Part shown: piece after piece, positions 25,942 through 34,091 of the stretch | Layout of the letters: each line of letters begins with the position of its first letter | Position numbering within the stretch: position 1 is the first letter of the stretch | DNA from: Streptomyces viridochromogenes DSM 40736 | GTDB lineage: Bacteria > Actinomycetota > Actinomycetes > Streptomycetales > Streptomycetaceae | Reading direction: 5' to 3' | Assembly: GCF_000158955.1 (NCBI RefSeq) | Contig: NZ_GG657757.1 | Span: 4,040,815 to 4,104,814 of the forward strand | Length of the DNA stretch: 64,000 bases | Notes under the pieces: model-generated | Database searches by the model: none | What the model was told of the DNA's origin: nothing | What the model saw: only the letters and a program-made list of their open reading frames with translations | Made by a program: the position numbers and the translations under genes

Positions 25942-25968
25942 GATGGCCGCTCTCCGCCTTCCGCCGTC

Positions 25969-26739
25969 CTACTTGGCCGGCGGGGTGGTCTTCTTGGCGG
26001 TGGTCTTGCCGTTGGTCGCGGTGGTCTTGCCGCTGGGGGCCGTGGTCTTGTCGTTCGTGGCCGTGGTCCTGTCGTTGGTGGGCTTGCGCGCCGGCGGGGC
26101 CTTCTTGGCGGGGGCCGGCTTGGCGGGCGCCGTCTTCGCCGTGGCGGCGGAGGTACCGGCGGGCTTCGCCGGCTCGGTCTTGACCTCGACCGGCTGGGGC
26201 TTCGGCTTGGCCTTCGGCTCGACGGCCACGGCCAGCTCCTCGACGCCCTCGGCGACGTCCTCGATGCTCTCGGCGGCCTCGCCGCGCCAGGTGCGTACCG
26301 CCTGCTCACCGTGCTCGGCGACCTTCTCGTAGGTCTCCCGCGCCTTGACGGCGTACTCGGCGGCCACGCCGACCCCGCGCAGCGCGAAGTCCTGGGCGCT
26401 CTCGCCGAACTTCTTCAGGTCCGCGTCGAGGTTGCTGCCGAGCTTCTTGATGTCGGTGTCGAGGGACCCGAGGAATCCGGTGACCTTGTTCTGGAGCGTC
26501 TCCTGCGTCTCGCGGACGCGGGCGGAAGCTTCCTTGGCCCGGGCGGACGCCTTCTCCTGGACGGCCTTGGTGTCGGTGTTGCGCACGGCCTCGAACCGCG
26601 CCGGGGCCTCGTTGCGCAGCTGCTCCACCAGGGCCGGGACCTTCTTGGCCTGCTGGAGGGCGAGGTCGGCGGTGCCTGCGGCGAAGTAGAGCGGGGTCGG
26701 GTCGCTGAGGGTCTTGCGCAGGTCGTCGGTGATGGCCAT
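25969..26739 (-). CDS. HbhA-like heparin-binding-hemagglutinin-family protein
   Basis: 256 residues. MAITDDLRKTLSDPTPLYFAAG matches the start of mycobacterial HbhA, then a long helical/coiled-coil part (about 25-155) and a Lys/Ala/Pro/Thr-rich tail with repeats of K-T-T-A-T-N. In mycobacteria HbhA is a surface adhesin also linked to lipid inclusions; in a soil actinomycete the role is open. ATG 26739 has GGGAGGA eight bases upstream. Order XRE regulator, HbhA, DUF2516 equals Rv0474-Rv0475-Rv0476. Confidence 0.85.
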   Translation of the reverse strand: MAITDDLRKTLSDPTPLYFAAGTADLALQQAKKVPALVEQLRNEAPARFEAVRNTDTKAVQEKASARAKEASARVRETQETLQNKVTGFLGSLDTDIKKLGSNLDADLKKFGESAQDFALRGVGVAAEYAVKARETYEKVAEHGEQAVRTWRGEAAESIEDVAEGVEELAVAVEPKAKPKPQPVEVKTEPAKPAGTSAATAKTAPAKPAPAKKAPPARKPTNDRTTATNDKTTAPSGKTTATNGKTTAKKTTPPAK

Positions 26740-26826
26740 GGTGATGGTCCTCCCGGATTCTGTTCGCTTGAGAGTTCGGCTGAGGGTGGTGTGATCCGCA
26801 GCGGGCGGCCGGTGCCCTGGTCCGGC

Positions 26827-27414
26827 TCAGCCGGCCGTCTGCTGCGGGTCGGTGTCACTGCGGCCGCTGTCCTTGCGGGTGCGGCGGGTGGCGGACGTAC
26901 CGCCGTCGGTGCTACGGGAACGACGGGCCGGTCGGGCGTCGTCGTCGGCCGCGAGGGTCGGACGTATCTCGGCACCGGCACCGGCGGCACCGCCGGTCGC
27001 ACTGCCGAGGACTCTCTCCGGAGCGGCCATCTCGACGACCACGTCCGCGTCCCCATCCTCCGTCCCGAACCCGTTCTCCTTGCGGAAGGACTCGTAGATC
27101 TGGAGCAGCACCTGCTTCTGCCGCTCGTTCAGCGTCGGGTCCGCGAGTATCACGGCACGCGTCTCGACCTCGTCCCGGTCCCGCTCGGCGTCGAGGATGC
27201 CGGCCCGGACGTACAACGTCTCGGCGGAGATCCGCAGGGCCTTGGCGACCTGCTGCAACACCTCCGCGCTCGGCTTGCGCAGCCCGCGCTCGATCTGGCT
27301 CAGGTACGGATTGGACACCCCCGCGGCGTCGGCGAGCTGCCGCAGCGACAGCTGCGCGTTGCGCCGCTGCTCGCGCAGGTAGTCACCGAGATTGCCGACG
27401 TTCAGGGTTGCCAT
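26827..27414 (-). CDS. XRE-family regulator next to the HbhA-like gene
   Basis: 195 residues. An N-terminal helix-turn-helix (LGDYLREQRRNAQLSLRQLA, then AGVSNPYLSQIERGLRKPS) covers about 8-70; a middle helical section (LADPTLNERQKQVLLQIYESF) follows, and the tail is charged and disordered. Equivalent to Rv0474. ATG 27414 chosen because upstream codons run through the palindrome. A perfect 26-nt palindrome lies 27 nt upstream, so autoregulation is likely. Probably co-transcribed with the HbhA-like gene (87-nt gap). Confidence 0.9.
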   Translation of the reverse strand: MATLNVGNLGDYLREQRRNAQLSLRQLADAAGVSNPYLSQIERGLRKPSAEVLQQVAKALRISAETLYVRAGILDAERDRDEVETRAVILADPTLNERQKQVLLQIYESFRKENGFGTEDGDADVVVEMAAPERVLGSATGGAAGAGAEIRPTLAADDDARPARRSRSTDGGTSATRRTRKDSGRSDTDPQQTAG

Positions 27415-27440
27415 GGCTCCACAGTGCACCACCCCGCTAA

Positions 27441-27466
27441 CTATTGCAAGCACCTGCTTGCAATAG
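27441..27466. promoter_or_regulatory. Perfect 26-nt palindrome, candidate operator of the XRE regulator
   Basis: CTATTGCAAGCA (27441-27452), CC, TGCTTGCAATAG (27455-27466): 12-nt arms with no mismatch, 27 nt upstream of the regulator start and therefore within promoter distance. Its low GC stands out. Confidence 0.8.
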
Positions 27467-27851
27467 TGCGCCACACCACCCGTGCGGCCGAGTGAGCCTG
27501 AGCACGATAGGTGTCGTATTTGCACGACAACTGTCGTCATCCGCGTGCGGCCTCCTGGTGCAGGTGTTTTGGGACCGGCCTCCGCGAGTCGCCGAGAAAC
27601 GACGTTGTCGGTGGCGCGTCGGCCGCAAGCAGGCGTCCGGGCCGTGGCGAGCGCGGCGGCAGTCGGCGGAGGGTGAAGTCGTCGAAGTAGCCGTGTGCGG
27701 TCGCGCGGTCTGCGCCGGCGATCGCCGCAACAAGATCGCCCACTAGGCCGCGCTCATCGAGTCCGCACTTTTCGCGACGGTTCGGTGCGCTGACGAGCCG
27801 GGGTGGTCTCCGCAGTCGGCATCGTGTTCCTCCCTGACGCGGCATCGGTCG
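27467..27851. other. 385-nt gap without a convincing gene
   Basis: Frames of about 100 codons are open on both strands, but none has a good ribosome binding site or recognisable similarity; the minus-strand one overlaps the end of the DUF1330 gene. Considered debris at the edge of the variable region. Confidence 0.5.
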
Positions 27852-28148
27852 TCAGTCGAGGCTTTCGATGATGCGGAAGTCGCGCTCGAAGCCGTCGGGG
27901 AGTTCGGCCAGCGCCTTCTGATAGGCCGCACTCTCGTATGCGGCGACCGCCTGTTCGAAGCTGTCGAACTCGATCAGGACAACGCGCTCGGCGATTCCGG
28001 CTTCGTGTGCGACGACCCGGCTGCCGATGCTGGCGAGCACCCGCCCGCCTGCGGCCTTGACGGCCAGACCGGCCAGTGCGTTGTAGACATCAAGCCCCTC
28101 AGGGTCTGTGATGGTGGGGTAGACGCTGACCCAGTAGCCCTTGGCCAC
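27852..28148 (-). CDS. DUF1330 family small protein
   Basis: 98 residues with the dimeric ferredoxin-like pattern of DUF1330: KGYWVSVYPTITDPEGLDVY, RVVLIEFDSFEQAVAAYES and a final FRIIESLD strand. GTG 28148 has AGGAGGAA just upstream. Function unknown; members are often found near oxidoreductases. It is surrounded by decayed genes. Confidence 0.88.
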   Translation of the reverse strand: MAKGYWVSVYPTITDPEGLDVYNALAGLAVKAAGGRVLASIGSRVVAHEAGIAERVVLIEFDSFEQAVAAYESAAYQKALAELPDGFERDFRIIESLD

Positions 28149-28434
28149 GGTTCCTCCTGTGTTCGGAACTGATCACCAGATAAATACTCAGATCCATCGC
28201 CGGCGCGCTGTGGGTCAGCGAGCCGACGGAGACGGCGTCGAAGTCGGACGGCTTCGATCAACCGGCTGGGGCTGTGGTCGGAGCCGGTCGAGTCGATGAC
28301 CGGCCTCGCCGGAAGGGCGGCGGCGGAACTGGAACGAAGAGGAGCGACTAGTAGGGAGGAGTCGCACCAGTACGGCGTGATCGGCCATCAACCCTGAGCC
28401 CCTGCCACAGATGCCGCCAGAACTGGCCGGGCTC

Positions 28435-28605
28435 TCACCGGAGCAGTTGGACCTCGATCGCGGCGGTCACCCCGCCGGCCGCGGCGATGTGGTTCTCCTT
28501 GAGCAGGACCATCGCCGCGAGTTCGAGGCGGTGGTTGTGGCCGCCGCCGGCGGTGACCGCGTACTCGCCTCCGTCGGCGCGGGCTCTCAGGAACGCCTCT
28601 CACCC
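28435..28605 (-). pseudogene. Fragment of nicotinate-nucleotide pyrophosphorylase (nadC/QPRTase)
   Basis: About 55 codons reading ...[15 protein letters not shown] then [17 protein letters not shown] before a TGA at 28435-28437. GGGHNHR and K-(D/E)-NH-x-x-x-AG are hallmark motifs of the NadC active-site barrel. The start, the N-terminal domain and the C-terminal third are absent, and the upstream frame is lost, so this is a broken remnant rather than a gene. Confidence 0.7.
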
Positions 28606-28719
28606 AGGTCGTCAGGGCAGGTGCCACAACAGCCCCCTCCGTTTCGATTTCCGAAGCGGTCACCGATGCTAGCGTGTCGGAATTCGAAGCAACAACCCTG
28701 GAGAGCTGGACATCGCGAC

Positions 28720-29145
28720 ATGGCAACACCCAGACCTGGCAGTCCTGTTCGCGGCTCGACCACCGGCCGCCCCCTCATGGCCGCACTCGATCTGTTCGGG
28801 CGGCGGTGGAGTCTGCGCATCCTGTGGGAGCTTCGCGCGGGTCCGCTTGGATTCCGCCCCTTGCAGAAGCGGTGCGACGACATGTCCTCCAGCGTGATGC
28901 GGCAGCGCCTGACCGAACTGCTGGATGCCCAGGTGATTCACCAACTACCCGACAGCCGCTACGAGCTCACCCCGCTGGGACAGGAGGCGCGCCACGCCCT
29001 GAACCCCCTCGCCCACTGGGCGGAACGCTGGGCGGCCACGATCGACCCGCAAGGGGCGGACCGCACCGACGACCGGTCCGCCAGCCGCGTCTCACATCCG
29101 GACACCGTGGGCGATGGGACGCCGGAGAGGGACTCCGCGGACTGA
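28720..29145 (+). CDS. HxlR-family winged-helix regulator
   Basis: 141 residues. LDLFGRRWSLRILWEL is the signature HxlR helix, then GPLGFRPLQKRCDDMSSSVM (recognition region) and the wing YELTPLGQEARHALNPL. The C-terminal 25 residues are charged and probably disordered. The classical sensing Cys near the N-terminus is absent. Targets unknown; it is flanked by gene fragments, so its original partner may be lost. Confidence 0.88.
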   Translation: MATPRPGSPVRGSTTGRPLMAALDLFGRRWSLRILWELRAGPLGFRPLQKRCDDMSSSVMRQRLTELLDAQVIHQLPDSRYELTPLGQEARHALNPLAHWAERWAATIDPQGADRTDDRSASRVSHPDTVGDGTPERDSAD

Positions 29146-29149
29146 CGCC

Positions 29150-29218
29150 GGTGCGGTGCTGATCCCCGGCGCCAAGGCCCCGAAGCTGGTCACCAACGAG
29201 CTGGTCTCGCTTCCGGTG
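29150..29218 (+). pseudogene. Fragment of alanine dehydrogenase (ald)
   Basis: Codons from 29150 read G-AVLIPGAKAPKLVTNELVSL, a strongly conserved NAD-domain segment of alanine dehydrogenase, then similarity ends. No start, no remaining domain. A remnant of about 20 codons directly after the HxlR gene. Confidence 0.6.
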
Positions 29219-29377
29219 TCACGCCGGAGACGGCTCACCGGCCAGTCGGAAAGCGGCTGAGCATGGGCGCCTCCCAAGCAGCCGAACGCATCGCCCGGGC
29301 CCCCTACCCGCAAGGCCATACGACCTGCTGATCATGGCGGTACGGTGCGGCGGGTTATGAGGGGCGGAGAGTCGGAC

Positions 29378-30250
29378 TCAGGCATGGGGGACGACGGCCA
29401 CGGGGCAGCGTCCGTGGTGGAGGACGGCGTGGGCGACGTGGCTCAGCAGCGGTCCCGTGTGCGGGTGCCGGTGCACGCGCCGGCCGACGACCAGCAGCCC
29501 GGCGTCCTCGGTGGCCTGCACGACGGCCTTGGCCGGGCTCGTGAGACGGACACTGTCGGACACCTCCACCCCCGGGTACTTCTCCTGCCAGGGGCGGAGC
29601 GCCTTGCCCAGTTCCTTGTGGCCGTTCCTCGTCATCTCCTCGGTGGCGTCGTGGTCCACACCCCAGGGGGTGCGCGCGTGGAGCGGCACGCTGCGGCCGA
29701 GGACGGCCAGCAGGGGAACGCCCCGCGCGGCGGCGGTGTGGAAGGCGAAGTCGAGCAACTCGTCGCTGGACCCGCGCGGTTCCACCGCCACGACCACGCG
29801 GCTCGCGGTCGCCGGAGGCGGGTGCTCCTTTCCCGGGGCCGTGCGGACCACGACGACGGGCCGGTCGGCGCGTGCCAGGACCGGGAGGCTGACGTCGCCC
29901 AGGAAGTAGCTCGAGAAGGTCTCCAGCCTCCGGGAGCCGAGCACGAGCATCTCGGAATCCGATGCCGCCCGCAGCAGGGCCTCCCGGGCGTCCTCGGCGA
30001 CCAGGCTGCCCACGACCGTCAGACCCGGATGGCGTGTCTGCAGCTCCGACTGCGCGGTGTGGACCAGACGCTTCGCCCAGTAGTTCTGGTCGACTTCGGA
30101 GGGCCCGCGGGCCGGTTCCGGCACCAGCATCGGCCACGCGTGCAGCAGCCGCAGGCTGAGCTTGCGCTTCTCGGCCTCGTCGGCGGCCCAGCGGGCGGCG
30201 GTGAGGCTCTCCGGTGAGCCGTCGAGGCCCACGGTGACGACTGGTTGCAT
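29378..30250 (-). CDS. Universal stress protein with two UspA domains
   Basis: 290 residues with tandem USP folds: first module starts VVTVGLDGSPESLTAARWAA and ends LPVLARADRPVVVV; second starts VVVAVEPRGSSDELLDFAF and ends AVLHHGRCPVAVVPHA. The G-x2-G-x9-G-S/T ATP-binding motif is only partly kept (LGSRRLETFSSYFLGDVS), so nucleotide binding is uncertain. Such double USPs in actinomycetes belong to dormancy or redox-stress regulons. ATG 30250 chosen over an upstream extension without similarity. Confidence 0.92.
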   Translation of the reverse strand: MQPVVTVGLDGSPESLTAARWAADEAEKRKLSLRLLHAWPMLVPEPARGPSEVDQNYWAKRLVHTAQSELQTRHPGLTVVGSLVAEDAREALLRAASDSEMLVLGSRRLETFSSYFLGDVSLPVLARADRPVVVVRTAPGKEHPPPATASRVVVAVEPRGSSDELLDFAFHTAAARGVPLLAVLGRSVPLHARTPWGVDHDATEEMTRNGHKELGKALRPWQEKYPGVEVSDSVRLTSPAKAVVQATEDAGLLVVGRRVHRHPHTGPLLSHVAHAVLHHGRCPVAVVPHA

Positions 30251-30575
30251 GGCGGCGGCCTCCGTCTCGTACGAAGCTGGACATGACGGTGAACGAGTCC
30301 GGGGGCGAGCCGCGCGGACGTCGCCGGCGGGCCGAGTGTGGTGCTTTCTCTCCCTTCGAGAACTACACCAATCCCCTGCGGCGCGCATGTGGACCTAGGA
30401 CAGGACACGAGAGGAGACCGGAACGGTGGGGCATGGCTGCCGTCCGCCGCCGCACGCTGTGGACCACCGGCCGGATGCCCCGCCTCGATCTGCCGCCCAC
30501 GGCCATCAGCCAGGACCCGGAACCTTGCAGCAGCATCGTCGGCTCGCCATCCTCCGGAGGGTCTTCGACGACGAC
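30251..30575. other. 325-nt gap, no gene seen
   Basis: Open frames here are shadows without ribosome binding sites or similarity. It should contain the promoter of the stress-protein gene. Confidence 0.5.
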
Positions 30576-30983
30576 TCATTGCCTCTGCGCGCACGTCCGA
30601 GGAGATAGGGCCCCGCTCCCTGCGTTGCGCGTGAGTTGCCCTCGGGCGCCTTCGCCACCCGCAGTGTCCTCGGTGCCCGGCGCGGGCAGGCGCATGCCGC
30701 GGGACTCTGCGACGCGCAGGGCGTCGGTCAGGCACTCGGCGAGACGGAGGCCGGCGTAGCGGACCTCGGTGCAGGGCGACTCGGGGTCCTCCAGCACCCT
30801 GCGGGCCAGACCGAGCACGTCGGTCCCGGTGGTCAGCTGGAGGTCCTCCAGTTCGTCAGCCAGACGGGAGAGGTAACCGCCGCCGTTCCCGGTGCTCAGG
30901 TAGCAGGGCTTGCCTTCCGGGGAGAGCCAGGGCAGGAGCCGGGGGGTGAGTGTGTCGTGAGCAGGGCCGTCCACGTGTTCCAT
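30576..30983 (-). CDS. Small conserved Streptomyces protein, unknown function
   Basis: 135 residues; MEHVDGPAHDTLTPRLLPWL then a Gly-rich LSTGNGGGYLSRLADELEDLQ and helical GLARRVLEDPESPCTEVRYAGLR. I do not recognise a domain. Its ATG overlaps the stop of the preceding gene by one base (TGATG), so it is translationally coupled. Together the two lie divergent from a GntR regulator, an arrangement I associate with many Streptomyces small regulatory loci. Confidence 0.7.
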   Translation of the reverse strand: MEHVDGPAHDTLTPRLLPWLSPEGKPCYLSTGNGGGYLSRLADELEDLQLTTGTDVLGLARRVLEDPESPCTEVRYAGLRLAECLTDALRVAESRGMRLPAPGTEDTAGGEGARGQLTRNAGSGALSPRTCAQRQ

Positions 30984-31249
30984 CAGGCAGCCGCCTTCTG
31001 GTCGCCGACGAGTGCTTCGTGGGCGGCGAGATAGGGGCGGACGAGGGCGGAAGCGGTGCCGTCGAGGTGGGTGGGGAGGCCGTAGGGGGAGCGGTGTCGT
31101 GGGAGGTGTGAGGGCTCAGGCTGGGAGACGGGACGTACGGGGGTGAGGCGGAGGTGTGGGGAGCAGCGGAGGCAGCGGCGTCGTTTGCCGGTCCCCGGGG
31201 CGAAGAGAAGGCGCAGCCATTCGAGGGCGCGGGGGATAAGGTCGTGCAT
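30983..31249 (-). CDS. Small basic protein coupled to the downstream gene
   Basis: 88 residues: MHDLIPRALEWLRLLFAPGTG, a Cys/Arg stretch KRRRCLRCSPH, a Pro-rich middle and helical end RPYLAAHEALVGDQKAA. Unknown family. First gene of the two-gene coupled unit; divergent from the GntR regulator 159 nt away, which probably controls it. Confidence 0.65.
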   Translation of the reverse strand: MHDLIPRALEWLRLLFAPGTGKRRRCLRCSPHLRLTPVRPVSQPEPSHLPRHRSPYGLPTHLDGTASALVRPYLAAHEALVGDQKAAA

Positions 31250-31407
31250 GTCGACGCTCCTTGAGCAGCGTTGGCCGTGCCCCGGGAGGTCTAGCCACCT
31301 CGCCGGGGTTTTCCGTCTTCGACGCTACACCGGGATGCAGCCCTCTATATACAAGTACAGAGGGATCCACACGATCGAGGAGGTCGCTACCGCTCTACGT
31401 TGGACGT

Positions 31408-31704
31408 ATGAGCGATACCGAAGCGCCGAAGACCTCACTGGACCCTATGAGCGCCAGGCCGCTCTACGTGCAGTTGGCCGACGTCATCGCCGGGAAGATC
31501 GCGTCCGGGGAGCTGGCCCCAGACAGGCCCATCCCCTCCGAGAACCACCTCGCCGACGAATACGGCGTGGCACGACTCACCGCGCGGCGGGCCGCACAGG
31601 AACTGCGCGAGCGCGGCCTGATCGTCACTGTGCGAGGCAAGGGTTCCTTCGTCGTCGAACAGCGGGCCGGCGACGCACCCGAGGAGGGCGAACCGAACGC
31701 CTGA
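31408..31704 (+). CDS. Short GntR-family regulator
   Basis: 98 residues, essentially just the winged helix: RPLYVQLADVIAGKIASGEL, SENHLADEYGVARLTARRA recognition part, and the wing LIVTVRGKGSFVVEQ, with no ligand domain. ATG 31408 chosen; the longer frame covers the promoter. Upstream TATATACAAG (31346-31355) resembles a GntR half-site. It is divergent from the coupled small-protein pair and likely controls it. Confidence 0.9.
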   Translation: MSDTEAPKTSLDPMSARPLYVQLADVIAGKIASGELAPDRPIPSENHLADEYGVARLTARRAAQELRERGLIVTVRGKGSFVVEQRAGDAPEEGEPNA

Positions 31705-31724
31705 GAGGGGCCGCGCGTCGTCGT

Positions 31725-32081
31725 TCAGCCCCCGACGATGCAGAACGGATGCCCCGCCGGGTCCGTGAGCACCCGCCACCTGCCCGCGTTCGGCTGGTAC
31801 TCCGGTCTGCCCGCGCCCAGCTCCACCAGCCGTGCCTCGGCCTCCGCCAGGTCCGCGACCCTGAAACAACAGTGCAGCTGCTGAGGCACCTCCTGGTCGG
31901 GCCAGCTCGGTGCGCGGTAGTCGTCGACGCGCTGGAAGCCGATGGAGATGTCGCCCTCGCTGCCCAGAGAGGCGAACTCGGCGTTCGACTTCGGATGCAG
32001 GTCCAGGCCGGTGGCCTGCTGGTAGAACGCCGCGAGCGCCAGCGGGTCGGCGCAGTCCAGGGTGATCGCGCTCAACTTCAT
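31725..32081 (-). CDS. Single-domain VOC family protein
   Basis: 118 residues: MKLSAITLDCADPLALAAFY start and final LTDPAGHPFCIVGG, typical of the glyoxalase-like subgroup with loose metal-site conservation. Its ATG overlaps the stop of the DUF6817-like gene (ATGA, 32078-32081), so they are coupled. Substrate unknown. Confidence 0.88.
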   Translation of the reverse strand: MKLSAITLDCADPLALAAFYQQATGLDLHPKSNAEFASLGSEGDISIGFQRVDDYRAPSWPDQEVPQQLHCCFRVADLAEAEARLVELGAGRPEYQPNAGRWRVLTDPAGHPFCIVGG

Positions 32082-32626
32082 CCCGCGAGCACCTCCTGAC
32101 AGTCCGACCAGGCAGGTGGGCTCAGCAGGGGGCGGATGCGGGTGAAGAGGGTGAGGAGTTCGGGGCCCCATCGGTCGCGGAAGGCGGGGTCGATGCGGGC
32201 GAGGTCGAGTTCGTTGGCGGCGGAGAGCTCGGCGAAGTCCCGCCGTGACTGCGGCTCCGGGGTGTGGCTCAGGCCGGTGAACCGGTCGTGGAAGGGCCCG
32301 TCGGGGTCGGCGAGCGTCGGATAGGTGGCCCCGCGATCGCAGGAGGAGTACAGGTACACCAGCGCTTCGGCCTCGGCGCCGACCACCGCCGTGAGTTCGC
32401 TACGGCGGTCCAGGGGCAGCAGGGCCTCGGGGAAACCGTCGGTTCCGTAGAACGCGTGGCACAGGCCCGCGAGTTGGAGGGCCGGGCGGGCGTCCCAGGC
32501 GGCGAGTTGCCCTTGGACGCGCTGAAGGTGGGCGATGAGGGTGCCGCCCGGGTGGGCGAGGTCCGCCGCGCCGAGTTCGTGCAGGAGCGCGACAGCAGGG
32601 CCGGAGGCCGCGGGGGCAACGGGCAC
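32078..32626 (-). CDS. DUF6817-like protein
   Basis: 182 residues with LHELGAADLAHPGGTLIAHL, LAGLCHAFYGTDGFP and VYLYSSCDRGATYPTL; the repeated His and Asp residues suggest an HD-like metal hydrolase core, a family seen as DUF6817 in actinomycetes. Function unknown. Upstream lies a 7+3+7 palindrome. Coupled to the VOC gene downstream. Confidence 0.7.
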   Translation of the reverse strand: MPVAPAASGPAVALLHELGAADLAHPGGTLIAHLQRVQGQLAAWDARPALQLAGLCHAFYGTDGFPEALLPLDRRSELTAVVGAEAEALVYLYSSCDRGATYPTLADPDGPFHDRFTGLSHTPEPQSRRDFAELSAANELDLARIDPAFRDRWGPELLTLFTRIRPLLSPPAWSDCQEVLAG

Positions 32627-32660
32627 AGGGTGGTGTCCTTCCAGCAGTTCCAGGGCTCGG

Positions 32661-32677
32661 CACCGATCAAATCGGTG
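32661..32677. promoter_or_regulatory. Palindrome CACCGAT-CAA-ATCGGTG upstream of the DUF6817/VOC pair
   Basis: Perfect 7-nt arms with 3-nt spacer, 35 nt upstream of the first gene of the pair and 55 nt after the preceding methyltransferase stop. Operator is likelier than terminator because no T run follows. Confidence 0.55.
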
Positions 32678-32731
32678 AACGGACCCGGCTGGCCATCGAT
32701 TTGACCCGCGACGCCAGCAATCGGTCCGGGC

Positions 32732-33385
32732 CTACCGCGGTTTGTACGCCAGGAACGTGCCCGTCTGCCGTCTGGCCCCCTCCTCGGGCTCCTGCACCGT
32801 GCGCGCGGTGACGACCAGCCCGGCCCCGTGGAGGAGTTCGGCGATCCGGTCCGGAGGCAGGAGGTACCACTCGTAGGACACCGGGTGGCCGCCGTAGGCG
32901 TGGGTCGGGCGCAGGTGTTCGTCGTCGCCCACGTGGCCTGCCAGCATCAGCACGCCGCCGGGGGCGAGGGTGCGGTGGAACTCCGCGAACACGGTCGGCA
33001 GCCACTGCGGTGGGGTGTGGTGGGTGGCGTAGTACGCCAGGATGCCGCCGAGTTCGCCGGAGCCGATGTCCAGCGCGGTCATCGAGCCGACAGCGAAACG
33101 GAGCTCCGGGTACGCCGTCCGCGCCAGCTCGACCATCCTCGGTGAGACGTCCACGCCGAACACCGGCACTCCCAGGGCGGCCAGGTGGGCCGTCACCTTG
33201 CCCGGACCGCAGCCCAGGTCGGCGACCGGCCCCGGGTGAGGGGGCCGTACCAGCTCGGCGAAGGTCGCCAGCATCGCGCGGGACACCGGGTCCAGCTCGG
33301 CCGGCTCCTTGACGAGTCGGGCGTAGTCGGCGGCGACGGTGTCGTAGGACTCGCGGGCGGCGGTGACGTGGGAGGGCTCGGTCAT
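32732..33385 (-). CDS. Class I SAM-dependent methyltransferase
   Basis: 217 residues. Motif I is VADLGCGPGKVTAHLA, motif II VFGVDVSPRMVELAR, motif IV GGILAYYATHH and post-I acidic residue M-T-A-L-D. Small-molecule methyltransferase of the UbiE-like group; substrate unknown. ATG 33385. Stands alone, divergent from a small membrane protein gene. Confidence 0.92.
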   Translation of the reverse strand: MTEPSHVTAARESYDTVAADYARLVKEPAELDPVSRAMLATFAELVRPPHPGPVADLGCGPGKVTAHLAALGVPVFGVDVSPRMVELARTAYPELRFAVGSMTALDIGSGELGGILAYYATHHTPPQWLPTVFAEFHRTLAPGGVLMLAGHVGDDEHLRPTHAYGGHPVSYEWYLLPPDRIAELLHGAGLVVTARTVQEPEEGARRQTGTFLAYKPR

Positions 33386-33495
33386 GCCATGAAGCTAGGC
33401 GAGAGCACTGACACACCTCGTACTCCGACGCCGGTACGCCGGTTTACTCCCGCCGTAAGACGCCGGCACCACCCCTCCCCCGGCACGGTGACAGC

Positions 33496-34017
33496 GTGAA
33501 GCCGAACCCGAAGCTGAGCCGCCCCGTCCGCCGGGCCCTTCTCGTCGTCCACGTCACCGCCTCCGCGAGCTGGCTCGGGCTCACGCTCGGGCTGCTCGCG
33601 CTCGGGATCACCGCGGCCGTCACCGGGTCCGCCGTGACCGTGGAGGCCTCCGCGCGGGCCATGAAGCTTTTCGCCGACTGGCTGCTGCTTCCCGTCGCGT
33701 TCCTCACGCTCGCCAGCGGGCTGGTCCTGTCGCTGGGCACGCCCTGGGGGCTCGCGCGGTACCGCTGGGTGTACACGAAGTTCTGGCTGACCCTCGCCAC
33801 GACGGCCGCCACGGCGTTCGTCCTGCGCCCCGCCGTGAACTCCGCGGTCGCCGCGGGCGGACCGCTGCCCGAGACCCACGAGGTGCTGATGGGACCGAGC
33901 GTCTCACTGTCGGCCTACACCTTCATGACCGTGATCTCCGTCCTCAAGCCCTGGGGGCTGACCCGGAGAGGGAGGCGCCTGCGGGCGTCCGCACGACGGG
34001 CACCCGAGAGCGTCTGA
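33496..34017 (+). CDS. Four-helix membrane protein (DUF2269-like)
   Basis: 173 residues beginning at GTG 33496. Hydrophobic segments at about 12-42, 57-79, 90-106 and 128-146; VHVTASASWLGLTLGLLAL with a His in helix 1 resembles the DUF2269/CopD-like group that may bind haem or copper. It precedes a TetR regulator gene (75-nt gap with an operator-like palindrome). Function unknown. Confidence 0.7.
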   Translation: MKPNPKLSRPVRRALLVVHVTASASWLGLTLGLLALGITAAVTGSAVTVEASARAMKLFADWLLLPVAFLTLASGLVLSLGTPWGLARYRWVYTKFWLTLATTAATAFVLRPAVNSAVAAGGPLPETHEVLMGPSVSLSAYTFMTVISVLKPWGLTRRGRRLRASARRAPESV

Positions 34018-34038
34018 GGTGTCTGAGTAAGCCACTTG

Positions 34039-34053
34039 CCTAAAAGCTTTAGG
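34039..34053. promoter_or_regulatory. Palindrome CCTAAA-AGC-TTTAGG upstream of tetR-like gene
   Basis: AT-rich 15-nt palindrome in a GC-rich background, 39 nt upstream of the TetR start. Probable self-operator. Confidence 0.65.
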
Positions 34054-34091
34054 AAGATGCACACTCCCTTCAGGCAAGAGGGAGGACCCTT

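Noticed and set aside
27537..27845. 102-codon minus frame before the DUF1330 gene
   Set aside because: No ribosome binding site or recognisable fold; likely background or remnant.
28388..28729. 113-codon minus frame
   Set aside because: Arg-rich, antisense to the HxlR start and in a different phase from the nadC fragment.
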